Notes under the pieces: generated by a model
Seen by the model: the letters and a program-made list of their open reading frames with translations, nothing else
What the model was told of the DNA's origin: nothing
The model's database searches: none
Assembly: GCA_946491915.1 (NCBI GenBank)
Contig: CAMLYR010000060.1
Location: forward strand, 1-8,624
DNA length: 8,624 bases
Source: an uncultured Clostridium sp.
GTDB lineage: Bacteria > Bacillota_A > Clostridia > TANB77 > CAG-508
Reading direction: 5' to 3'
Translations under genes and position numbers: made by a program
Part shown: positions 1-5,654 of the stretch, piece after piece
Position numbering within the stretch: the stretch's first letter is position 1
Layout: every line of letters starts with the position of its first letter

Positions 1-6
1 AATACA

Positions 7-46
7 GTGGTGTAACTAAGTAAAATATAAATTTAGTTGACACTAC
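7..46 (+). other. Stem-loop just upstream of the first gene
   Basis: Bases 7-19 (GTGGTGTAACTAA) pair with 33-46 (TTAGTTGACACTAC). This gives a 13-bp stem with one G bulge (39) and one G-T pair around a 13-base AT-rich loop. No T-tract follows, so it is not a standard intrinsic terminator. It ends 11 bases before the ribosome binding site of the nucleotidase gene. It could be a leader or processing hairpin, or the 3' end of an upstream gene's transcript. The pairing is directly visible; any role is unknown. Confidence 0.5.
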
Positions 47-70
47 CTATTTAATATAAGGAGGTAAAAA

Positions 71-670
71 ATGAATTTAGGAATTGATATAGATGATACA
101 ATAGCCAATACATATGATGTGTTATTCAAGTATGTACAAGAGTATACCATGGATGATATTGTAACTGACAGAGAAAAGACCAATAGAGATATGATAGTGC
201 AAATGTATCGTACGAATTTTCGTAATGGAGATAAGAAACAAGATAAAGAATTTTTTAATAGATATTATGAAAAAACTGTATTGAAAGTTAAACCTAAGAT
301 AGATGTGGTAGAAAACATAAAAAAATTAAAAGAAGAAGGAAATCAGATTTTTTTGATAACAGCAAGATTTCCATCTGAAAAATTTAATATAGAAGAATTG
401 ACCAAAGATTGGCTGAAAAAATATGATATACCATATGATAAATTAATATTAAATTCTGAAAATAAAGTCATTACAGCAAAAGAACATTGTATAGATATAT
501 TTGTAGATGATAATATCAAAAATTGTACAGAAATGGCAAAAGCCGGAATTAAAACATATATAATGGATACGATTGTGAATAAGGATTTTATAGATGAAAA
601 TATAGAGAGAGTTTATTCTTGGTCACAGCTATATCAAAAAATAGAAGATTATAAAAAAAGTAAGAAATAA
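71..670 (+). CDS. HAD-superfamily 5'-nucleotidase-like phosphatase (NT5C/YqfW type)
   Basis: This 199-residue cytosolic protein carries the four HAD phosphatase motifs. Motif I is GIDIDDT, with nucleophile Asp6 and acid/base Asp8. Motif II is LITAR, with Thr97. A motif III lysine lies around Lys137 (ITAKEHC). Motif IV is the Asp146-Asp147 pair in FVDDN. The spacing and the helical cap region between residues about 15 and 75 fit the 5'(3')-deoxyribonucleotidase (NT5C) family, which removes phosphate from nucleoside monophosphates; the true substrate cannot be read from sequence. A perfect AAGGAGGT site at 58-65, five bases before the ATG, fixes the start. gatA follows after 18 bases, so the two are probably co-transcribed, although no link to tRNA amidation is known to me. 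Family assignment is firm; specificity is inferred. Confidence 0.82.
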   Translation: MNLGIDIDDTIANTYDVLFKYVQEYTMDDIVTDREKTNRDMIVQMYRTNFRNGDKKQDKEFFNRYYEKTVLKVKPKIDVVENIKKLKEEGNQIFLITARFPSEKFNIEELTKDWLKKYDIPYDKLILNSENKVITAKEHCIDIFVDDNIKNCTEMAKAGIKTYIMDTIVNKDFIDENIERVYSWSQLYQKIEDYKKSKK

Positions 671-688
671 AAAGAGGAGGCGTATTGC

Positions 689-2158
689 ATGGAAATTACA
701 GAATTAACAGTTCATGAATTACAAGAAAAGTTAAAAAGTAAAGAATTAACAATAAAAGATATTACAAAAGCATACACAGATAGAATTGCTGAAAAAGAAA
801 AAGATGTACAAGCTTTTGTAACAGTATTGACAGATGATGCTACTAAAAAAGCAGAAGAAATGCAAGAAAAAATAGAAAAAGGTGAAGTAAAGGGAGCTTT
901 TGCGGGAATTCCAATCGGAATTAAAGATAATATTTGTACAAAAGGTGTGAAAACAACTTGCAGTTCAAAGATGTTAGAAAATTTTGTATCACCATATGAT
1001 GCAACAGTCATGGAAAAAGTAAATCAAGAAGGCATGATTAATCTTGGAAAATTAAATATGGATGAATTTGCTATGGGAGGTTCAACAGAATATTCATATT
1101 TTTATCCAACAAAAAATCCATGGAATTTAAATAAAGTACCAGGAGGATCTTCAGGAGGAAGTGCAGCAGCTGTTGCAAGTAATATGGTACCATGGGCATT
1201 AGGTAGTGATACAGGAGGATCTATCAGAGAACCAGCAAGTTTTTGTGGTGTTGTAGGATTAAAACCAACTTATGGTTTAGTATCAAGATATGGATTAGTT
1301 GCCTTTGCTTCATCATTAGATCAAATTGGTCCAATTACAAAAGATGTTAGAGATGCAGCTATGTTATTAAATATCATTGCAGGTCATGATAAAAAAGATA
1401 CTACATCAGTAGACATAGAGAAAAAAGATTATACAGCATGTTTAAAAGGTGATGTAAAAGGATTAAAAATTGGTGTTCCAAAAGAATTTTATGCAGAAGG
1501 AATTAATGAAGAAGTAAAAGAAAAATTATATGAAGCAATTGATAGATATAAAACATTAGGAGCAGAAATTGAAGAATTTTCATTAGATATTGCAAAATAT
1601 TCTTTAGCATCTTATTACATTATTGCCTGTGCTGAAGCTAGTTCAAACTTAGGAAGATTTGATGGAATCAGATATACTTATAGAACAGGAGAATTTAAAA
1701 ACTTAAAAGAATTATATAAAAAATCAAGAAGTGAAGGATTTGGACCAGAGGTTAAAAGAAGAATCATTCTTGGAACTTATGTGTTATCATCAGGATATTA
1801 TGATGCTTATTATAAAAAAGCTCAACAAGTACGTACATTAGTTATGAATGAATTTAATAAAGCTTTTGAAAAATATGATGTCATTTTAATCCCAACATCA
1901 CCAACAGTCGCATTTGATATTGGTTCTAAATCAAATAATCCATTAGAAATGTATTTAGCAGACATTTGTACAGTATCTATTAATATTGCAGGACTTCCAG
2001 GTATATCTATTCCATGTGGTGTGGATAAAGAAGGTATGCCAGTCGGAATGCAATTAATCGGAAATAAATTCTGTGAGGAAACGATCTTAAATGCAGCTTA
2101 TACATTTGAACAAGATTTGAAATTTAGAGAGAATCATCAACCAGAATTTAAGAAATAA
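689..2158 (+). CDS. gatA: Aspartyl/glutamyl-tRNA amidotransferase subunit A
   Basis: GatA is the glutaminase subunit of the GatCAB complex. It releases ammonia from glutamine for transamidation of Glu-tRNA(Gln) (and Asp-tRNA(Asn) in many species) in the cytosol. The amidase signature is complete: Lys79 in PIGIKD, cis-Ser154 in the [10 protein letters not shown] loop, and nucleophile Ser178 in GSDTGGSIR. These are the positions known from Gram-positive GatA. At 489 residues the length is normal, and the C-terminal GLPGISIP and MPVGMQLIG segments are present, so it looks intact. AGGAGG at 675-680, eight bases upstream, supports the start. The TAA stop overlaps an ATG (TAATG) that opens the small frameshifted ORF before gatB. 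gatC, usually directly upstream of gatA, is replaced here by a nucleotidase gene. Identification is very secure. Confidence 0.98.
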   Translation: MEITELTVHELQEKLKSKELTIKDITKAYTDRIAEKEKDVQAFVTVLTDDATKKAEEMQEKIEKGEVKGAFAGIPIGIKDNICTKGVKTTCSSKMLENFVSPYDATVMEKVNQEGMINLGKLNMDEFAMGGSTEYSYFYPTKNPWNLNKVPGGSSGGSAAAVASNMVPWALGSDTGGSIREPASFCGVVGLKPTYGLVSRYGLVAFASSLDQIGPITKDVRDAAMLLNIIAGHDKKDTTSVDIEKKDYTACLKGDVKGLKIGVPKEFYAEGINEEVKEKLYEAIDRYKTLGAEIEEFSLDIAKYSLASYYIIACAEASSNLGRFDGIRYTYRTGEFKNLKELYKKSRSEGFGPEVKRRIILGTYVLSSGYYDAYYKKAQQVRTLVMNEFNKAFEKYDVILIPTSPTVAFDIGSKSNNPLEMYLADICTVSINIAGLPGISIPCGVDKEGMPVGMQLIGNKFCEETILNAAYTFEQDLKFRENHQPEFKK

Positions 2159-2294
2159 TGGAGAATGAAAATTTTATAAAACTAACTGGATATATTCATT
2201 CGTCATTATAATTGAAGGAATTATTGTTTTAATAGCAAGTAATATATTAAACTTAAAAAATAAACAGAAAATGATAAAGGAGGAACAAGAATGA
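2158..2294 (+). pseudogene. Possible frameshifted small membrane-protein ORF between gatA and gatB
   Basis: An ATG at 2158 overlaps the gatA stop and reads 17 codons to TAA at 2209. If reading shifts -1 at the heptamer A AAT TTT (2169-2175), it continues with no stop to TGA at 2292-2294, which overlaps the gatB ATG. The joined product would be 45 residues: a polar start (MENENFYKTN), one hydrophobic span of about 21 residues (residues 11-31, including WIYSF, VIII, GIIVLIA) with a single Glu20, then a lysine-rich tail (LKNKQKMIK) that suggests a cytoplasmic C-terminus. The second frame has no start codon of its own before the hydrophobic span. The last codons coincide with the gatB ribosome binding site. 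No family is recognised. It may be a recently broken gene, a sequencing indel, programmed frameshifting, or chance: AT-rich DNA readily gives Ile/Leu-rich open frames. Confidence 0.4.
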
Positions 2295-3730
2295 TAAGAG
2301 ATAACTATGAAGTAATTATTGGACTAGAAGTGCATGCAGAGCTTTCTACAAAAACAAAAATATTTTGTTCATGTCCAACAAAATTTGGAGCAGCGCCTAA
2401 TACACAAACTTGTCCAATATGCATGGGAATGCCAGGAACATTACCAGTATTAAATGAGAAAGTAGTAGAATACGCTGTAAAAGCAGGATTAGCAACAAAT
2501 TGTGAGATATCTAGAAATAGTAAAAATGATAGAAAAAACTATTTCTATCCTGATTTACCAAAAGCATATCAAATTTCACAATATGATAAACCATTATGTG
2601 AGCATGGATATGTAGAAATTGATACAAAAGAAGGTAAGAAAAAAATTAGATTAACGAGAATTCATATAGAAGAAGATGCAGGAAAATTAAATCATGATGA
2701 ATTTGCCGGAGGAAGCTTAGTAGATTTAAACAGAGCAGGTGTACCTCTAATTGAAATTGTTTCAGAACCAGATTTAAGAAGTAGTGAAGAAGTAGAAGAA
2801 TATTTAAGAAGACTAAAATCTATATTAGAATATATTGAAGTATCAGATTGTAAAATGCAAGAAGGATCTTTTAGAGCTGATGTCAATGTATCAGTGAGAA
2901 AAAAAGGAGATTCAAAGTTAGGAACTCGTACAGAAATGAAAAACATGAACTCTTTTAGAAGTATCACAAGAGCCATTGAATATGAAGTAGATAGACAAAT
3001 TGATGTCATTGAAGATGGCGGAGAAGTAGAACAAGAAACATTAAGATGGGATGATGTATCAGGCAAAACATTCCCAATGAGAGATAAAGAAGATGCACAA
3101 GATTACAGATACTTCCCAGATCCAGACTTAGTAGCAATTAAATTATCAGAAGAATATATTGAAAATATCAAAAAATCATTACCAGAATTGCCAGAAAGCA
3201 GAAAAGAAAGATATTTAAAAGAATATGGATTATCAGAAAAAGATGCCAATATCATTACAGCATCAAAATACCTATCAGATTTATTTGAAGGTGCAATCAA
3301 AGTATGTAATAATCCAAAAGCAGTTAATAACTGGATTATATCTGATATATCAAGAATCTTAAACGAAACAGAAATGGAACCAATCGAAATCCCATTTGAT
3401 AGTAATCAATTAGGAAAATTAATCATCTTAATTGATAAAGGAACCATTAGCTCAAGTATTGCCAAAAAAGTATTAGTAGAAATGTTTGAACATCCAAGAG
3501 ATCCAGAAGACATCATCGATGAAAAAGGATGGGTACAAATTTCTGATGAAGGAGCTATCAAAGAAGTTGTTTTAAAAGTATTAGAAGCAAATCCACAATC
3601 AGTAGCAGATTATAAAGGTGGAAAAGATAAAGCATTAGGATTCTTAGTTGGACAAGCTATGAAAGAAACCAGAGGAAAAGCAAATCCACAAATGTTAAAT
3701 CAAATGTTCTTAGAAGAATTGAAAAAATAA
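2291..3730 (+). CDS. gatB: Aspartyl/glutamyl-tRNA amidotransferase subunit B
   Basis: GatB activates the glutamate on mischarged Glu-tRNA(Gln) by phosphorylation with ATP and then transfers the ammonia made by GatA. The N-terminal signature GLEVHAEL (residues 11-18) is followed by the four zinc-type cysteines Cys26, Cys28, Cys41 and Cys44 (CSC, then CPICMGMPG). The kinase/transamidase core includes YFYPDLPKAYQISQY and HIEEDAGKL with the DLNRAGVPLIEIVSEPD segment. The last 150 or so residues are the helical and YqeY-like tRNA-binding tail, ending in KANPQMLNQMFLEEL. The 479-residue length is normal. AAGGAGG at 2277-2283, seven bases before the ATG, sets the start and lies within the end of the preceding small ORF. 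A 15-base gap to the next gene suggests co-transcription. No anomaly seen. Confidence 0.98.
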   Translation: MIRDNYEVIIGLEVHAELSTKTKIFCSCPTKFGAAPNTQTCPICMGMPGTLPVLNEKVVEYAVKAGLATNCEISRNSKNDRKNYFYPDLPKAYQISQYDKPLCEHGYVEIDTKEGKKKIRLTRIHIEEDAGKLNHDEFAGGSLVDLNRAGVPLIEIVSEPDLRSSEEVEEYLRRLKSILEYIEVSDCKMQEGSFRADVNVSVRKKGDSKLGTRTEMKNMNSFRSITRAIEYEVDRQIDVIEDGGEVEQETLRWDDVSGKTFPMRDKEDAQDYRYFPDPDLVAIKLSEEYIENIKKSLPELPESRKERYLKEYGLSEKDANIITASKYLSDLFEGAIKVCNNPKAVNNWIISDISRILNETEMEPIEIPFDSNQLGKLIILIDKGTISSSIAKKVLVEMFEHPRDPEDIIDEKGWVQISDEGAIKEVVLKVLEANPQSVADYKGGKDKALGFLVGQAMKETRGKANPQMLNQMFLEELKK

Positions 3731-3745
3731 AGGGAGAACAAGGGG

Positions 3746-4555
3746 ATGAAAAAAAGTAATAAGATTTTATTAATTAGTCTACTAGTAGCATTAGTAATAT
3801 TGATATTTTTAGTAATAATCGTAATGAATGTTTTAAAAGATAACGAAAAAACAGAGCAAGAAAATGAAACATTATATGAATTTATTCCTACAGGATATTT
3901 TAAGATAGAGGATGATTTGAATAAAGCAAAGGAAGATAAAGTATTAGCGATTAGTGATAATGAAAAAGATAAAGGTATGCTTGCAGAAGAGGTGTATGGA
4001 AACCAATTTATATGGATTTCAGTAGAAAACTTAGAGAAATATACCATACAAGAATATTCTAGATATGCAGGATATCAACATGTGCCAATAGAATTGGAAG
4101 AAGCAGCAAGGCAAAGCATAGTAAGTGATGCAGATGTGGAAATTTATAAAAAGATGTGCGAAAGTGTGAAGGCATATGGTGGATTTTATATTAGTCGATA
4201 TAAAGCTGGAGAAGAAAAAGGAAAAGTAGTAGTAAAGAAGGGGGCAACAATCTATCATGATACAGACTGGAAAACTGCAAAACAAATAGCTAGACAATTT
4301 AGTACAGAAAATAAAATGATAGGTTATACATCTTCTTTGTGTTATGAAAAACAATATGAAGATATTATAAATCAAAGCCAGAAATCTATGTGGAATTTGG
4401 AAGAAGAGAATACATTTGATGAGTGGATAATCGGAAATAGAAATCAAAGAGTAACAACAATGAATATAGAATCAAAAAATTTATCAAGTAGACCCGCATT
4501 GGAAACAGAGCCAAGTATAGGATTTAGAATAATGATGTTTAAAAATATAGAATAG
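3746..4555 (+). CDS. Membrane-anchored protein with formylglycine-generating-enzyme/C-type-lectin-like domain
   Basis: This 269-residue protein begins with a short basic stretch and one hydrophobic segment (residues about 7-29). No lipobox or clear signal-peptidase site is apparent, so it is probably anchored with its C-terminal part outside the cell. The remainder resembles the SUMF1/C-type-lectin-like proteins common in gut Clostridia: the FIPTGYFKI start, GNQFIWISV (85-93), GGFYISRYKAGEE (145-157), a VVVKKGA strand (161-167), GYTSSLCY (193-200) and the closing IGFRIMMF (258-265). The usual NVWEW and RGG core segments of the fold are absent or very degenerate. Catalytic FGE activity is therefore unlikely, and a binding or structural role is more plausible. 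AGGGAG (3731-3736) lies nine bases upstream. It is the last gene of the gat unit and is followed by a terminator. Family placement rests on remembered motif patterns. Confidence 0.68.
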   Translation: MKKSNKILLISLLVALVILIFLVIIVMNVLKDNEKTEQENETLYEFIPTGYFKIEDDLNKAKEDKVLAISDNEKDKGMLAEEVYGNQFIWISVENLEKYTIQEYSRYAGYQHVPIELEEAARQSIVSDADVEIYKKMCESVKAYGGFYISRYKAGEEKGKVVVKKGATIYHDTDWKTAKQIARQFSTENKMIGYTSSLCYEKQYEDIINQSQKSMWNLEEENTFDEWIIGNRNQRVTTMNIESKNLSSRPALETEPSIGFRIMMFKNIE

Positions 4556-4580
4556 AATAATTTAAACAAAGAAATGTTGA

Positions 4581-4616
4581 AAAATGACAGACTTTGTAAT
4601 AGTCTGTTATTTTTTT
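4581..4616 (+). terminator. Intrinsic terminator after the gatA-gatB unit
   Basis: ACAGACT (4587-4593) and AGTCTGT (4601-4607) form a perfect 7-bp stem with a 7-base loop. The stem is extended by a G-T pair and by flanking A-T pairs, and a run of Ts follows (4610-4616). The A-tract on the left (4581-4584) pairs with the T-tract, so it could also work weakly on the minus strand. It lies about 30 bases after the stop of the lectin-like gene and separates that unit from prpC. Confidence 0.85.
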
Positions 4617-4668
4617 AAAATAATGTTTTAATAGAAATACTAGTAATAAATAAATTTTAGTAAACCAA

Positions 4669-4697
4669 TTGCAAAAAACAGAAACTTGTGATATAAA
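4669..4697 (+). promoter_or_regulatory. Putative sigma-A promoter for prpC-prkC
   Basis: TTGCAA (4669-4674) and TATAAA (4692-4697) are separated by exactly 17 bases, a good match to the housekeeping consensus. The site lies just after the upstream terminator and before the prpC leader. Transcription would start near 4704 and leave a leader of about 170 nt. AT-rich DNA produces chance matches, but position and spacing are favourable. Confidence 0.55.
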
Positions 4698-4707
4698 AGA
4701 TACAAGT
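4684..4707. promoter_or_regulatory. Inverted repeat over the -10 box, candidate operator
   Basis: ACTTGT (4684-4689) and ACAAGT (4702-4707) are perfect inverted arms. Past a single extra G (4690) the symmetry continues as AT/AT (4691-4692 and 4700-4701) around a 7-base centre. The repeat covers the proposed -10 hexamer and the expected start point, where a repressor would block polymerase. No regulator family is recognised, and the arms are short enough to occur by chance. Confidence 0.35.
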
Positions 4708-4731
4708 ATATTTATATGAATTTTTTCTATA

Positions 4732-4775
4732 TTCTTAGGAAAGTCATCCCATGAAATGGGTGAGTTTCCTTAGAA
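4732..4775 (+). other. Leader stem-loop 1 upstream of prpC
   Basis: The outer helix pairs 4732-4742 (TTCTTAGGAAA) with 4765-4775 (TTTCCTTAGAA) with one T-T mismatch. A G-G mismatch leads to TCA/TGA pairs, a bulged T, and a tight inner hairpin in which CCCAT (4748-4752) pairs with ATGGG (4756-4760) over a GAA triloop. That is roughly 18 pairs in all. No T-tract follows, so it is not a terminator. It matches no riboswitch consensus known to me. It would lie in the transcribed prpC leader if the promoter call is right. Confidence 0.6.
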
Positions 4776-4793
4776 GATAGTTATGCAAGAGTT

Positions 4794-4829
4794 AGATTTT
4801 CTTGTGCGACTTTGTCGCTTAGAAAATCT
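4794..4829 (+). other. Leader stem-loop 2 upstream of prpC
   Basis: AGATTTTCT (4794-4802) is perfectly complementary to AGAAAATCT (4821-4829). Inside it, GCGAC (4806-4810) pairs with GTCGC (4814-4818) over a TTT loop, separated from the outer helix by a small 3 by 2 internal loop. The GC-rich inner helix stands out in this AT-rich sequence. There is no T-tract after it. Its end is 33 bases before the prpC ribosome binding site, which it does not cover. It may be a leader control or stability element, or a dispersed palindromic repeat. Confidence 0.6.
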
Positions 4830-4861
4830 TGGTCATGCTTTTATGAAAACAAAAGGAAAAC

Positions 4862-4868
4862 GAGGTGA
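4862..4868 (+). promoter_or_regulatory. Ribosome binding site that decides the prpC start
   Basis: GAGGTGA lies four bases before the ATG at 4873. The in-frame ATG 30 codons earlier (4783) has no comparable site, and the stretch after it is occupied by stem-loop 2. The conserved PP2C N-terminus begins right after 4873. The downstream start is therefore chosen. Confidence 0.8.
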
Positions 4869-4872
4869 AAAC

Positions 4873-5607
4873 ATGATAAAGGCTTATGCAAAATCCGATA
4901 TAGGTAAAGTAAGAGACATTAATCAAGATTACTATTATATATCGAATTCCTTAGATGAAGTTCAGCTATATATGTTAGCTGATGGTATGGGAGGATATAA
5001 AGGTGGAGAGATTGCCAGTAAACTTGCCATTCAGTCAGCAAAAAGTTATATAGAAAATAATTTCAAAGAAATTCCAAAAGATAAAGAAAGTATTATCCAA
5101 CTAGTAGGAAGTAGTATGGAATATGCCAATATGGTAGTATACGAAAAGTCAAAAGAAGATCCTGAATTAGAAGGAATGGGTACTACTTTAGAAGTTTGTT
5201 TAATATATAATAATAGAGCCTTTATCGGTCATGTTGGAGATAGTAGAATATATAGAATTAGAAAAGATTTTATGAGAAAATTAACACAAGACCATAGTTA
5301 TGTACAAAAATTAGTAAAGGATGGAACAATTACACAAGAGCAAGCAGAACATCATCCACAAAAAAATATGTTAATGAAAGCTTTAGGTTGTAATGCTTTT
5401 GTAGAACCAGATGTTATGGTAAAAGGATTTTTAAAAGATGATATATTAATCATGAATTCAGATGGATTGACAAATCTGGTTTCACAAGAAGAAATTTTTA
5501 AATGGGCTAAAAAGGATATTGAGCAAGCCCCAAAAGAATTGGTGAAATTAGCAAATGATAATGGTGGCTATGACAATATTACAGTTATTGTTATCAAAAA
5601 TATATAA
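4873..5607 (+). CDS. prpC: PP2C-family protein serine/threonine phosphatase (PrpC/Stp type)
   Basis: PrpC is a cytosolic Mn/Mg-dependent phosphatase that dephosphorylates PrkC and its targets, countering the kinase encoded next to it. The 244-residue protein has the full PP2C motif set: the KVRDINQD start with Arg14 and metal ligand Asp18, LADGMGGYKGGE with Asp37, GMGTTL (101-106), FIGHVGDSRIYRI (117-129), LTQDHSYVQ (137-145), NSDGLTNLV with Asp197, and GGYDNITVIV with Asp234. It has no membrane segment, and its length matches bacterial PrpC/Stp. The start at 4873 is preferred over an in-frame ATG at 4783 because the extra 30 residues resemble nothing in the family and overlap a strong hairpin. 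prkC begins 47 bases after the stop, which implies co-transcription. It probably uses the promoter at 4669-4697. Identification is secure. Confidence 0.95.
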   Translation: MIKAYAKSDIGKVRDINQDYYYISNSLDEVQLYMLADGMGGYKGGEIASKLAIQSAKSYIENNFKEIPKDKESIIQLVGSSMEYANMVVYEKSKEDPELEGMGTTLEVCLIYNNRAFIGHVGDSRIYRIRKDFMRKLTQDHSYVQKLVKDGTITQEQAEHHPQKNMLMKALGCNAFVEPDVMVKGFLKDDILIMNSDGLTNLVSQEEIFKWAKKDIEQAPKELVKLANDNGGYDNITVIVIKNI

Positions 5608-5654
5608 TAATCAAAAAGCAATCTACATAGTAAACATATTAAGGAGAGATAAAT

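Noticed and set aside
1..15. The tail of an upstream gene, for example the end of gatC reading N-T-V-V-stop in frame 1.
   Set aside because: Four codons cannot identify a gene, and all three forward frames hit a stop within the first 25 bases, so the frame cannot be chosen.
37..60. A promoter with TTGACA (37-42) and TATAAG (55-60).
   Set aside because: The spacing is only 12 bases, the -35 lies in a hairpin arm, and the -10 runs into the ribosome binding site.
4732..4829. Rho-independent terminators or a T-box/riboswitch attenuator before prpC.
   Set aside because: No T-tract follows either hairpin, and no T-box motif or known aptamer core was recognised.
4783..4872. A longer PrpC start at the in-frame ATG at 4783, adding 30 residues.
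   Set aside because: There is no ribosome binding site, the added residues are unlike PP2C N-termini, and the stretch is occupied by a perfect hairpin. GAGGTGA before 4873 gives a normal-length protein.
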